Source: a virus. From it: 64,000 bases of DNA. The notes beneath the pieces were generated by a model that was not told the origin of the DNA, made no database searches, and saw only the letters and a list, made by a program, of their open reading frames with translations. The stretch lies in the IMG/VR virus record IMGVR_UViG_3300042874_000443, positions 62,001-126,000 of that record; one strand, 5' to 3'. The position numbers and the translations under genes are program-made. Shown one piece after another: positions 1-8,131 of this stretch. Every line of letters begins with the position of its first letter. Within the stretch, counting starts at the first letter, position 1.

Positions 1-276
1 GAGGTTGCAGCAGAGATGACGGTAGGGCGCGAGGACTTCGAGCGGGAAGCCCAGACGCTCGCTGATAGCGTTGTCCGATGCGCCCGCGATGATCCACGCC
101 TGAAGCAGCTCGCGCTCGAAGGTGTCTTCGTACGCGTCGACCACACGGATGATCGTATCGCCTCCGATGTTGGCGTGCCGGAGCTGCCACAGCGCGGCCT
201 CGAATGACTGCGCGGGCGCATCGGCTGCAAGCAGCGCTGCGCGATAGCGGTCGTCTGGCTGGCGCTCACGTCGCAT
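1..276 (-). CDS. Conserved phage protein, truncated by window edge
   Basis: An open frame starts with ATG at 276 and runs off the left edge (at least 92 residues). Its start lies 11 bases inside the end of the upstream large gene, so the two look translationally coupled. The visible part is charged and helical, with a segment reading AWIIAGASDNAISERLGFP that resembles a helix-turn-helix (a turn after AGASD, then a second helix). I do not recognise a named family. It could be a small DNA-binding or terminase-associated protein, but that is inference. The end of the gene is not in this window. Confidence 0.7.
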   Translation of the reverse strand, partial: MRRERQPDDRYRAALLAADAPAQSFEAALWQLRHANIGGDTIIRVVDAYEDTFERELLQAWIIAGASDNAISERLGFPLEVLAPYRHLCCNL

Positions 277-3226
277 GGTCGTCGGGGTCCTTGACCGATT
301 GCACGCCTCGGCTCAAGCGGAGCACGAGGTCACCGAGGCCCTTGAACGTGGACTGGAGGTTCTCTTCCAGGCCCGAGAAGGTCTGCTCGCCGATCTGCGG
401 CTTGAGATCGGACTCCTGCATCCACAGCGTCAACATGACGCGCGCGAGGTTGTCGACCGCCTTCTCGAGGTTCGGCAGGTACTGACCAACCACGCCATGC
501 AATGCCGGCGACTGTGCGAGCGTCGCCACGGCAGCGGCGTCGAACATGTCGGCTGAATGCAGCTGCGCTGCTTGATCGAGGAAGTGCGGATTGACCTCTT
601 GCGGCAACGTCTGAGCGTTCGGACCGTTGGGCGGCATCATTGCCATCGGCGGCTGTTGCTGCTGTCCTTGCGACGGATCCATGCCGGGCTGTCCGCCCAT
701 GCCCCCCATCATTGATGGGTCTTGTCCCATGCCCGGCTGTCCGCCCATGGACGGGTCCATGCCCATCGACGAATCCATGCCTGGTGCGTATGCGCCAGGA
801 CCTGCATCAGGGCCGAACATTCCACCAGGGCCAGCGTCGACGGTACCAGGTGGCCCCATGTCAGGCTGTCCGCCCATCATTGACGGGTCGCCTGCAGCCG
901 GTGGGAACGCGCCACCTGGCGGCATGCCCGGCGGAACGGCAGCGCCCATCGACGGGTCCTGAGGCGGCTGGCCCATCCCCGCGGTCATGCCCGGCGGCGT
1001 GCCCGGAGCACCGGTTGCGAGGTTCATCGAAGACGGAGGTGCGCCCATCGCTTGCGTCTGCACGCTCGGCGCGGGCGGTGCGCCGCCTGCGATCTCGGAC
1101 GATCGTTGCAGCAACATCTGGATGGTCTGCTGCTTCTCGACCAGCTTCTGCATCTCCTGCTGGATGTGCTGGTCCATCTCCATTGCGGCGAGGTCCAGCG
1201 GTGCAGGCGGAGGCGGAGCAGGCGGCGGCCCCATCGCGGCCATCGCTGCGTCCTGTCCGAGGTTTGGGTCGCCTTCCATGCCGGGGTCGCCGCCCGGGGG
1301 ACCTGCGTCGGCGCCACCGTTCGACGGCGGCGACTTCTTCTTCGGCTTGTCACCGCTGTCCGACTTCTTCTTGTCACCGCTGTCCGACTTCTTCTTGTCG
1401 TCGTCTGCGGCGAGCTTGTCGAGTCGCATCTGCACGTGCGCGAGCTGCGTCTTGGACGCGATCCACGCTACGGCAGAACGGGCGGATGCTGCCTTCACGA
1501 GAAGCGCCTCGGCGTCATCGACTGAGATGACGCACGCGTGCGCGAGCTTCTTGAGCGCGGGCACGAAGTTCATCGGCGCCATGCCGTTGATGGAGAACTG
1601 GTTGGCGCCGGCGTCCTTGATCGACACCTTCTTCGCGCCGACTGCCGACAGCATCGACGAGACGCAGGCCTGCAGATCGAGCGCGGATGTGAACCACGCG
1701 CGTTCGTTGAGACGCTCCTTGAGCGGGACCCAGATGAAGTCCGGCGGGAGGTAGACGATGTCCGCGCCCTTCGGCATCCAGATCGCGCCGTACGGGTGTG
1801 TTGGGTCGGTGGAGATCGTCTTCTCGGGACCGTAGTCGCCTTCAGTCGCACGGATGCGACGAACGCCGTCCGAGCCCGTCGAGATCGACTTGATCGTGAG
1901 CGGCACCGTGGCCTGGAACGTCGTGCCCTTCTGACGCACGAAGAATCCCTTGCCGGCTTTCGGTTCACCGCTGACGTCGGTGAACAGGCGCTTGTGCAGT
2001 GCGCCGGCGATGTCGTCGGCGACGTCATCGCGTCCCACGAGTTTCGAGGGTTCGATGTAGTCGCCGTTGTCGAACACGGCGAGGTAGGGCTTCGCGTTGT
2101 AGCCGCGACGGATCGCGTAGTCCGCCTCATTGGGCCGACCTTGTGGATAGACCTTGATGGACCCGCGATGCTTCGGATCGTAGTACGAGTTCTCGACGAG
2201 AGGGTTGTGGCCCGGGATCGCTGGACGGCGTCCGTAGCGCGTTCCTTCATCGAACAGGTCGATGGGGTTCGACATCACGAACGCGTGACGCTCTTTGCCG
2301 TCGGACGCGTAGAGTGTGTAGCAGCCCGGCTGGTTGGGCTCGGTCCACCGCTCGTATGGCTGCTCTTGCACGGCCATGTTGCGATCGAGACGCTCGTCCT
2401 TTGCTGCGAAGCCCTTCTTCCGGACGCCGGCGTATGCCTCTCCAGCCCTGTCGCCGAAGATGCGCTTGAAGTCGGTCGGCGTGTTGTCCGCGTCAGCGAT
2501 CCAGAGGGCGCCGCCGTACTGCTGCTTCGCCGCGACTTTCTCGGCACGTAGCGCAAGCGCCGATGCAAGCGCCTTCACGCCGTACGTCGCCGCCGCTTGC
2601 TTCATCAGGCGCGGATTCTTCTCGAGCAGCTTGGTGTACGCGACCTTCAGCTTGTTCGGTGCGGCCGCGAGGAGCGACGGCAGCATCGGTGCGTGGTCCT
2701 CCGCCACCTTTTCGAGCGCCTGCGTGTTGATCACGCGTGCGACATCGAAGAGCGCCTTCGACACCCACGCGGCGTACGAGAAACGTCCGGTGATCGGCGG
2801 CACGACGACGTTGCGGATGTCGACGTCGGTGTAGAGCGTCTCGGGGGTCTTGACGCCGGTCCCGAGCGACGAGAGTGCGTTCTTGTCGATCTCGTCGAGC
2901 CACCCCTTGTTCAAGGGCAGGAAGACGTTCATCGCCTTGTGAAAGAACACCTCGAGCGGCTTGATGGCGTTGTCGACCATCACGACCGGGATGTAGATCG
3001 GCTGTCCGTGGTGCAGCACCACGAACGCACCGACGCCCGATCCCTTGTCGATGTCGACGTCGAGCACCTTGAACGTGACGACGTCCTGCAGCACGTCGGG
3101 CATGCGCGACGACAACAGGTTGTACGCCATTTCGGACATACCTTGCTCGAACAAGGCGGATTCTTGATCCGGGCCCGCACCCATTCCAGCTTGAAGCTGT
3201 TGCGTTCGGGGAGACATTGCCGGCAT
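266..3226 (-). CDS. Large virion-cluster protein, Met/Gly/Pro-rich C-terminus
   Basis: This 986-residue protein is of unknown function. The ATG at 3226 overlaps the stop of the upstream HNH gene as TGATG, which decides this start over the longer upstream extension; a second ATG at 3217 is also possible. Residues 1 to about 620 look globular (for example a segment around GKGSGVGAFVVLHHGQP-like sequence near the N-terminus). Next comes a Lys/Asp/Ser linker with a tandem KKKSDSGD repeat, then about 200 residues rich in Met, Gly, Pro and Gln. A helical C-terminal domain closes the protein. Its place in the portal/RNA polymerase operon suggests a virion or head-associated protein. I would not assign it as a capsid protein without structure prediction. 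Confidence 0.85.
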   Translation of the reverse strand: MPAMSPRTQQLQAGMGAGPDQESALFEQGMSEMAYNLLSSRMPDVLQDVVTFKVLDVDIDKGSGVGAFVVLHHGQPIYIPVVMVDNAIKPLEVFFHKAMNVFLPLNKGWLDEIDKNALSSLGTGVKTPETLYTDVDIRNVVVPPITGRFSYAAWVSKALFDVARVINTQALEKVAEDHAPMLPSLLAAAPNKLKVAYTKLLEKNPRLMKQAAATYGVKALASALALRAEKVAAKQQYGGALWIADADNTPTDFKRIFGDRAGEAYAGVRKKGFAAKDERLDRNMAVQEQPYERWTEPNQPGCYTLYASDGKERHAFVMSNPIDLFDEGTRYGRRPAIPGHNPLVENSYYDPKHRGSIKVYPQGRPNEADYAIRRGYNAKPYLAVFDNGDYIEPSKLVGRDDVADDIAGALHKRLFTDVSGEPKAGKGFFVRQKGTTFQATVPLTIKSISTGSDGVRRIRATEGDYGPEKTISTDPTHPYGAIWMPKGADIVYLPPDFIWVPLKERLNERAWFTSALDLQACVSSMLSAVGAKKVSIKDAGANQFSINGMAPMNFVPALKKLAHACVISVDDAEALLVKAASARSAVAWIASKTQLAHVQMRLDKLAADDDKKKSDSGDKKKSDSGDKPKKKSPPSNGGADAGPPGGDPGMEGDPNLGQDAAMAAMGPPPAPPPPAPLDLAAMEMDQHIQQEMQKLVEKQQTIQMLLQRSSEIAGGAPPAPSVQTQAMGAPPSSMNLATGAPGTPPGMTAGMGQPPQDPSMGAAVPPGMPPGGAFPPAAGDPSMMGGQPDMGPPGTVDAGPGGMFGPDAGPGAYAPGMDSSMGMDPSMGGQPGMGQDPSMMGGMGGQPGMDPSQGQQQQPPMAMMPPNGPNAQTLPQEVNPHFLDQAAQLHSADMFDAAAVATLAQSPALHGVVGQYLPNLEKAVDNLARVMLTLWMQESDLKPQIGEQTFSGLEENLQSTFKGLGDLVLRLSRGVQSVKDPDDHAT
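1347..1394 (-). repeat. Two tandem 24-base copies
   Basis: Positions 1347-1370 and 1371-1394 are identical 24-base units. They encode the doubled KKKSDSGD octapeptide in the linker of the surrounding gene. This is an in-frame coding microrepeat, probably from slippage. Confidence 0.9.
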
Positions 3227-3705
3227 CAGTTGTTCCTCTCGTGCGGGCAGGTCCCGTACAGCCCCTTGGCCATGTTGCAGTTGTGGCAGAGCGTCCGAAA
3301 CCCAGACGGAAAACCGTTCGTGATCAACCAAGCATACAGGTTGGCGTTGTTGATCGTTTTGCGGTGTTGATTGCCCCCGCCATCAATGTGGTCGATGCAC
3401 AGAAACAAGAACTCGCGTTCGCCACAACACGCACAGCGGTCACCGTAGTGCTCGATCACTTGGCGGCGACGGTGTTCGTTCCGAATTTTGGCCGTGTCTG
3501 CGTACATGCGGAGGCATGAATCACAGAAACGTTTGGCTGTCGTCTTCTCTCCACCACATGCGCAGCAACGTCCGCTGTCCTCCAACACCTTTGCATGGTG
3601 ATTGTTTCGACAGCGTTCCGTACAGAAAACCTGCGTGCTTCGTCGTGGCGAGAACGACGTCTCGCAGCTTCGACACACGTTGGTGGTTGTTGCGGACGTT
3701 GACAT
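3226..3705 (-). CDS. HNH endonuclease with several zinc knuckles
   Basis: This 159-residue protein begins at ATG 3705. Three CxxC-type knuckles precede the nuclease: CRSC with CTERC, CCACGG with CDSC, and CACCGE. The HNH core is CIDHIDGGGNQHRK, then an Asn-containing helix and LCHNCN. Such free-standing HNH proteins are usually homing endonucleases in phages. Base composition looks less GC-rich than its neighbours, which fits recent insertion. Its stop overlaps the start of the next structural gene (TGATG), so despite looking mobile it is translationally integrated into the operon. Confidence 0.85.
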   Translation of the reverse strand: MSTSATTTNVCRSCETSFSPRRSTQVFCTERCRNNHHAKVLEDSGRCCACGGEKTTAKRFCDSCLRMYADTAKIRNEHRRRQVIEHYGDRCACCGEREFLFLCIDHIDGGGNQHRKTINNANLYAWLITNGFPSGFRTLCHNCNMAKGLYGTCPHERNN

Positions 3706-3731
3706 AAGGGCTAAGCGACCTGTTTAGGTCC

Positions 3732-3902
3732 TCACGAAGAACTTGGGAACGATACGACTTTCGGAAGGTTTGCGTCGGGAAGGCCGCCCAGCTGCTTGGT
3801 CTTCTGTGCCTTGAGCGAGCCGAGCGTCGGGGTGATGATCTCGCCGAGCTTCGCTACGACGGCTCGAAGGCCCGCTTCGCGGATGTGACGCGGAAGGCTC
3901 AC
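3732..3902 (-). CDS. Small basic protein, 56 aa
   Basis: A short gene starts at GTG 3902, whose last two bases form part of the TGA stop of the upstream 444-residue gene (GTGA overlap), and ends with TGA at 3732. The product has a Leu/Ala/Arg helix (REAGLRAVVAKLGEI) and a Lys-rich middle. The helix faintly resembles the N-terminal peptide shared by other small proteins of this cluster. The tight coupling is the main evidence that it is real. Function unknown. Confidence 0.65.
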   Translation of the reverse strand: MSLPRHIREAGLRAVVAKLGEIITPTLGSLKAQKTKQLGGLPDANLPKVVSFPSSS

Positions 3903-5233
3903 GCGCGCTGCGCGGCGTCGATGCGACGGAACATGTCGCGGAGCGACGCCTCCTTCTTGTCGTCGTCCTTCTTCTCGTTCTTGTCGCCGCCGCCGTCCTT
4001 CTTGGCGTCGATCTTGTCTTGGATGAACGACGGGAGTCCGCCCTTGCTCTCGCCCTTGTCGTCGTCCTTCTTCTCGTCCTTCTTGTCGTCCTCCTTCTTC
4101 ATGAACGGCGGAAGGTCATCGGCCTGTTTGGTGCCCTGGTTGCCCGAGCGCCCGTCGTACGCACCGGGGCGCGAGTGCGTCGCCTCCGGGTTGTGCTCGT
4201 TGTAGTTGCTGCGCGAGCCGGGCGGCAGGTTCGCCGGCGCTGCTGCCGTGCGATCCGCTGCTTCCTTCTGCAGGCCGCGGAGGTAGTACGCCTTCTCCTC
4301 GGTGGTCAGGCCCATGCACGCGCGCACGGCCGCGATCTTGGCGTTCTCGTCGAGAGAGCCCGGCAGATACTCGTGCACCTCGGCCGCGACCTTCTTGAAG
4401 AGAGCGATGTACGGGTCTTCGGAAGCGGCCTTGCCCGAGTGCTCGGTGAGCGAGTTCGAACCGCCCGGCGTCTCGGCCGGCTTGTTCGGCTGCGGGGTCT
4501 CGCGACCGATCACGGCCGGACCCGTCACCTGCTTCATCATCTCGCCCAGGGCGCCCTGGTGCGGAAGAACGGCGTAGCCGGGCGGACGCTGCGAAGCGTC
4601 CATCTTCGCTTCGGCCGACGACATCTCCTTGTTGCCCTTGTCGCCGCCGAGGATGGTCGAACCCTCGGCCGACTTGCGGAAGAGGTCCGAGAGCGACGCG
4701 GTACGCGAGTGCTCCTGCACCGAGTTGTCCTTGGAGTCGGTCTCCTTCGGTTTGTTCGGCTGCTCTTCTTCCTTGCCGACCGCGCCCGGACGCGTGTCGA
4801 CATCGGTCTTGCCGAGGCTGTTCTCGGCGTAGCCCGGCGGACGCTGCGACGCGTCCATCTTGGTCTCACCCTGTGGCGATTCGCCTTCGGTGTTCCCCTT
4901 GTCGCCACCCTCGATGGTCGAGCCCTCGGCAGCCTTCGTCATGAGCTGCGTCGCGTTGTAGTCCGCGACCTTCATGACGTCGTCCCACGTCGCGAGCTTG
5001 TTCCACCCGGCAGCCTTGAAGCCCGGCTGCTTCTTGATCCAGTCCGAAGCGCTGACGAGGTCCGTCGCGATCTTGTGGGTCGTCTCGCGACCGACGCCCT
5101 TCAGCGGGTCGATGTCGACGCGCTCGGCGATGTAGTCCGCGACCTTCGCCGCAGTGGTCTCGTCAGGGAATGCGGCAATGCCGCCGTTGATTAACGCGGT
5201 CTGGATGCCTCGGACGTACGCGTGCTTGAACAT
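3899..5233 (-). CDS. Repetitive, largely disordered virion-cluster protein
   Basis: This 444-residue protein starts at ATG 5233, with a strong GAGGAG site 7 bases upstream; the longer upstream frame is noncoding. Residues 1-100 look folded and begin with a helix (AYVRGIQTAL) related to the shared N-terminal motif of its neighbours. Residues 101-180 and 189-270 are two diverged copies of an about 80-residue unit carrying AEGSTI-x-GGDKGN, KMDASQRPPGYA and QPNKP-x-ET. After a helical segment, the tail from about 375 is a Lys/Asp/Glu polyampholyte ending in SLRDMFRR. That motif echoes SLSDLFRK at 180-187. The pattern suggests a disordered scaffold or internal virion protein. No enzymatic signature is seen. 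Confidence 0.85.
   Translation of the reverse strand: MFKHAYVRGIQTALINGGIAAFPDETTAAKVADYIAERVDIDPLKGVGRETTHKIATDLVSASDWIKKQPGFKAAGWNKLATWDDVMKVADYNATQLMTKAAEGSTIEGGDKGNTEGESPQGETKMDASQRPPGYAENSLGKTDVDTRPGAVGKEEEQPNKPKETDSKDNSVQEHSRTASLSDLFRKSAEGSTILGGDKGNKEMSSAEAKMDASQRPPGYAVLPHQGALGEMMKQVTGPAVIGRETPQPNKPAETPGGSNSLTEHSGKAASEDPYIALFKKVAAEVHEYLPGSLDENAKIAAVRACMGLTTEEKAYYLRGLQKEAADRTAAAPANLPPGSRSNYNEHNPEATHSRPGAYDGRSGNQGTKQADDLPPFMKKEDDKKDEKKDDDKGESKGGLPSFIQDKIDAKKDGGGDKNEKKDDDKKEASLRDMFRRIDAAQRA
4424..4933 (-). repeat. Internal duplication of about 80 codons
   Basis: Residues 101-180 and 189-270 of the enclosing protein align along their length, with shared blocks GGDKGN, MDASQRPPGYA, QPNKP and an EHS motif. 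The copies have diverged in sequence and linker, so this is an old tandem duplication, not a recent one. Confidence 0.75.
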
Positions 5234-5260
5234 GCAAGTCTCCTCGGGGGGAACGGTGGA

Positions 5261-5268
5261 ATGATAGG
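5261..5268 (-). promoter_or_regulatory. Near-match to candidate late promoter CCTATAAT
   Basis: The minus strand reads CCTATCAT here, one base from the CCTATAAT motif seen at four other sites. It lies 27 bases upstream of the 444-residue gene's start, leaving room for that gene's Shine-Dalgarno site. No -35 box is evident. This is a pattern-based inference. Confidence 0.35.
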
Positions 5269-5297
5269 ACGGGACGCTCAAATATCCAACGGTTGCA

Positions 5298-5510
5298 CTA
5301 ACCGAGTGCTTGGGCCTTCGAAGCGCCCGTCGCCATTGGTGGTGCGGATGAGGCTGGTGGAGCCATGGTCGATGCGGGCTGTGGTTGTGTTCCCACGGAA
5401 GCCTGCCCACCGAGCATGGGGTTGTAGCCGGCAGCGCCCTGCTGCATGTTGCCGAGCTTGAAGCGTGCGAACGCAGCAGCGCGTCCTCGGTTGTAGGCGT
5501 CGTTGATCAT
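5298..5510 (-). CDS. Small protein with shared N-terminal FKL motif, 70 aa
   Basis: The 70-residue product starts at ATG 5510, overlapping the stop of the upstream gene (ATGA). It begins with DAYNRGRAAAFARFKL, a short amphipathic helix closely resembling the N-termini of the proteins starting at 5965 and 8131. The rest is Pro, Ala, Gly, Ser and Met-rich and likely disordered. This looks like a targeting or docking peptide with a tail. No known family is recognised. Confidence 0.75.
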   Translation of the reverse strand: MINDAYNRGRAAAFARFKLGNMQQGAAGYNPMLGGQASVGTQPQPASTMAPPASSAPPMATGASKAQALG

Positions 5511-5965
5511 TGGAAGGGGTCCTGTGGTGGTTGTGGCGGTGGGGCGCTACCGAGTAGATGTCCGGCACCATGCCCGAGGCGGCCGCCGAGCGCAGCACCG
5601 AGAGGCATACCAAGCATGCCGCCCGCCATGCCGCCGTATGCACCGCCCGCGAGACGCCCAAGTGTTCCGAGCGCATGTGACGCGCGCCCTTCGTTCGGGT
5701 CTGGATTGGTTACCGCACGCATCGCCATCGGTACCATGGCGAGCGTTCCTGCACGACCAATCCAGTTACCGAACGTACCGTACTGTGATGGCCAGAACAC
5801 GTTCTTCCAATGCAACGCACCGCCTGGTGAGAATGCCTTGGGTCCTTGTACGAACGCACGACCTGCATCACCGATGAGCGACCGTTTGGCGAAGTCGACT
5901 ATCCCAGCCACCTTGAAGTGTGACAGGGCTGCGACTACGCCTTGTTCATGTGCCTTTGACAACAT
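5507..5965 (-). CDS. Glycine-zipper protein with shared N-terminal motif, 152 aa
   Basis: ATG 5965 overlaps the stop of the beta-prime C-terminal gene (TGATG). The N-terminus, AHEQGVVAALSHFKV, belongs to the motif family seen in neighbouring small proteins. Residues about 85-140 are Gly/Ala/Met-rich with GxxxG spacing (GGAYGGMAGGMLGM, GAALGGRLGHG), typical of glycine-zipper helices that can enter membranes. A Pro-rich tail follows. It could be a virion-internal or membrane-interacting protein. A holin role is possible but not supported by clear transmembrane hairpins. Confidence 0.75.
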   Translation of the reverse strand: MLSKAHEQGVVAALSHFKVAGIVDFAKRSLIGDAGRAFVQGPKAFSPGGALHWKNVFWPSQYGTFGNWIGRAGTLAMVPMAMRAVTNPDPNEGRASHALGTLGRLAGGAYGGMAGGMLGMPLGAALGGRLGHGAGHLLGSAPPPQPPQDPFQ

Positions 5966-7746
5966 CAGTACTGACCCTCTTCGCCAAGGCCAAATTCAGT
6001 GCCGGCAACATACGCTGGAACAGGTGACGCTCCATGCAGATTGGACACATCCCCTCGATGGATACCCGCCAGCAATGACTCTTTGAGATAGCGATGTGCG
6101 AGACGCGCCATCCAGTCAGGGTTGAGAAGAGGTGTGCGCGACGCTGGGCGCATCAACGGCGTGGCGCGTGGGCCATGCTCTGCAATCAACACGGACGTCA
6201 CACCGTTCCGGGTCAGTTGGTCCGCCATCGGTTGCGTCACAAGCGTGCCTGCCGTGTGGTGCAGTACATTGTCCGCTAACGTCTCGCCGACCGCGTCCGC
6301 CGTGGGGAGGCGCTTCTTGGAAGATGCGAGCGCAGCATGGAAGCGGTTGTAGTCGACGACGTCGCCCTTCAAGAACGCGTCGTGCGGCCCAGGGTCCACG
6401 ATCTGTACGTGGTTCAAGACCGACTTCGCAAGGGTCTCGAGGTGGCGCTTGTCGACCTCGGAGCCCGAGCGTTTGTAGACGTCAGACAACGCGTCGACGA
6501 GATAGCGACGTCCTTCACCGAGGCCCTTGTGCTGCACGACTTCATCGGGCTTGGGAACGCCATCGGAGAGCAGGTCGCCCGCGTACATCGACTGTCCGAC
6601 GTTCACGATGACCTTGTGTGTGGGTGCCACGTAGTGACTGCCGTCGTTGACGAAGACGTAGTGCCCACCTTGAGGCGCCTTGTCGATCTTGGTGATCGTA
6701 CCGTCTCGGTTCGCAAGGGTTGCCTTGTGTGCGAAGGCCGTCGGAATTTCGAGCAGAGACCGCACACCTTTGATGCCTTCGAGGCGTTTTTCATCGTCGA
6801 CACTGGCCACGCGTCCGCCGTGCTTGGCGTTCAGCGAGAACTGCGTCAAAGGCTCGGACAGCGCTTGCGCTGCACGCACTCCGACGTTCGTTCCGATCGA
6901 GTGCATCGCGCCCGAGGGGGACAAGCCCTGGCAGTGCTGACAAACACCGTGCGCGGCTTCGCACGTCATCGGTGACCGTACGACGACTTCTTTGCCCGTC
7001 TTAGCCAGGGTCGACGCGTACTGCGGCGTGATGAGTTTGTTCGTCTTTGCTTCGTAGCGGTCGATGATGTGCGCGTCCGTCGGAAGCATCGCCAGTCCGT
7101 TGTGCGTGCCGCAGTCGATCTTCGTGACGAGCTGATCCCCCATGTTGTTGACGAGGATCTTGGCGAGGTCGCCTGGTTCGACGACGGAGATGTTCGACAG
7201 CACGGCGTTGACGCGCGCTTCGCCCCCGGCGACCCATGCGTCAGCAGGCTTGAGGCCTTCGGAGAAACTGCGATCGATGAGCCACGGGACGATCTTGCCC
7301 TTGGAGTCGCGCGCGAAGACAGGCGCTCCGACTGTACGCATCAGCTGAGGTGCGTTGCCGCGTCCGCCCGACCGCACCATCTCGCCCATCGTGCCCGGGT
7401 GCTTTTTTGCGAGCGTGAGCATCGAGTCGAAAGCGCCGTTGAGCGCCTTGTCCTTGTCGACGGTGGTCGTCGCACGACGAAACGCTTCGACGTGCGGCTT
7501 CATGGCTGCATCGCGTGCCGCGGTGTGCGGTGCGATGTCGTCGAGCCCGACCGAGATGCCGTCGAGCGTTGCCGTCTCGTCGCCCAGGCGTTTGAGCTTG
7601 GTGACGATGTCGGGGTACTTGTGCGGGTCATCCTTGGCGATGCCGACAAGGGTCTCGTTCAACGATCCTTTGGTGAGCGCGCCACGCCCGCGCCACTTCG
7701 GTGGGAGGATCGAGTCGACGAGATGTTGGCCGAGCGTGGTGGCCAT
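5965..7746 (-). CDS. rpoC: RNA polymerase beta-prime, C-terminal half
   Basis: This 593-residue chain carries the downstream half of the RNA polymerase beta-prime subunit. Visible blocks are the GKGLT-like entry (ALTKGSLNETL, near 23), DGISVGLDD (62-70), the MVRSGGRGNAPQ block leading to the bridge-helix region (123-165), and zinc-site cysteines in DCGT (212) and TCEAAHGVCQHC (261-272). The trigger-loop region GVRAAQALSEPLTQFSL-N-A-KHGG (289-311) keeps the catalytic-type His. Near 333, GVRSLLEIP matches GLPRVxELFE of cellular enzymes. No large insertion interrupts the trigger loop. It must pair with the fused beta/beta-prime polypeptide encoded upstream in the same operon. The break lies where cyanobacterial and plastid rpoC1/rpoC2 are split. 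Confidence 0.93.
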   Translation of the reverse strand: MATTLGQHLVDSILPPKWRGRGALTKGSLNETLVGIAKDDPHKYPDIVTKLKRLGDETATLDGISVGLDDIAPHTAARDAAMKPHVEAFRRATTTVDKDKALNGAFDSMLTLAKKHPGTMGEMVRSGGRGNAPQLMRTVGAPVFARDSKGKIVPWLIDRSFSEGLKPADAWVAGGEARVNAVLSNISVVEPGDLAKILVNNMGDQLVTKIDCGTHNGLAMLPTDAHIIDRYEAKTNKLITPQYASTLAKTGKEVVVRSPMTCEAAHGVCQHCQGLSPSGAMHSIGTNVGVRAAQALSEPLTQFSLNAKHGGRVASVDDEKRLEGIKGVRSLLEIPTAFAHKATLANRDGTITKIDKAPQGGHYVFVNDGSHYVAPTHKVIVNVGQSMYAGDLLSDGVPKPDEVVQHKGLGEGRRYLVDALSDVYKRSGSEVDKRHLETLAKSVLNHVQIVDPGPHDAFLKGDVVDYNRFHAALASSKKRLPTADAVGETLADNVLHHTAGTLVTQPMADQLTRNGVTSVLIAEHGPRATPLMRPASRTPLLNPDWMARLAHRYLKESLLAGIHRGDVSNLHGASPVPAYVAGTEFGLGEEGQY

Positions 7747-7747
7747 A

Positions 7748-8131
7748 TCACATCATGGGGTAGCCGCCGCCCGCGTTCATCATGGCGTGCTGGCGTGCCT
7801 GCTCTTCGCGCTTGGCCTGGTTGTGTCGGTGCAACATGTAGAGGCCGCCGCCGGCGAGTAGCGACGGTGCGAGCGTCTTGAGATTGCCGAGGGCGCCCGC
7901 ACGCGCGGCCGCACCAGCAGCAGCGTCTGGCGCTCCGCCGAGGCCTTGGTGCAGGTTGCCGAGTAGGCTCTTGCCCGCCTCGAGCTGACCCGACCCGAAC
8001 GCCTTGGCCCGATCCATGAGGCCAGCACCGGCCGCTGGCGCTGCTCCCATACCTGGAAGTGGGAGCTGGTTGGCGATCTTGAAACGCGCGAGCGCGTCGA
8101 AGTGTCCTTGGGCAACGTAGCGGTCGAGCAT
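7748..8131 (-). CDS. Small protein with shared FK(I/L) N-terminal motif, 127 aa
   Basis: ATG 8131 overlaps the upstream stop (TGATG). This start is preferred over an upstream in-frame ATG that lies within the preceding gene. The N-terminus reads RYVAQGHFDALARFKI, matching the motif of the proteins at 5510 and 5965. The middle is Ala/Gly-rich and helical, followed by a short hydrophobic stretch (TLAPSLLAGGGLYML) and a basic end. The gene sits between the two RNA polymerase subunit genes. It may be a polymerase accessory or co-packaged protein, but that is inference from position alone. Confidence 0.75.
   Translation of the reverse strand: MLDRYVAQGHFDALARFKIANQLPLPGMGAAPAAGAGLMDRAKAFGSGQLEAGKSLLGNLHQGLGGAPDAAAGAAARAGALGNLKTLAPSLLAGGGLYMLHRHNQAKREEQARQHAMMNAGGGYPMM

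Noticed and set aside
1538-2551. Long plus-strand frames over the first large gene (also 640-1530, 4019-5194)
   Set aside because: They oppose well-supported minus-strand genes, lack ribosome sites and have low-complexity composition expected from GC-rich complementary frames.
5507-5965. Holin assignment for the glycine-zipper protein
   Set aside because: The Gly-rich stretch lacks clear paired transmembrane helices and the gene lies in the RNAP cluster, not with lysis genes.
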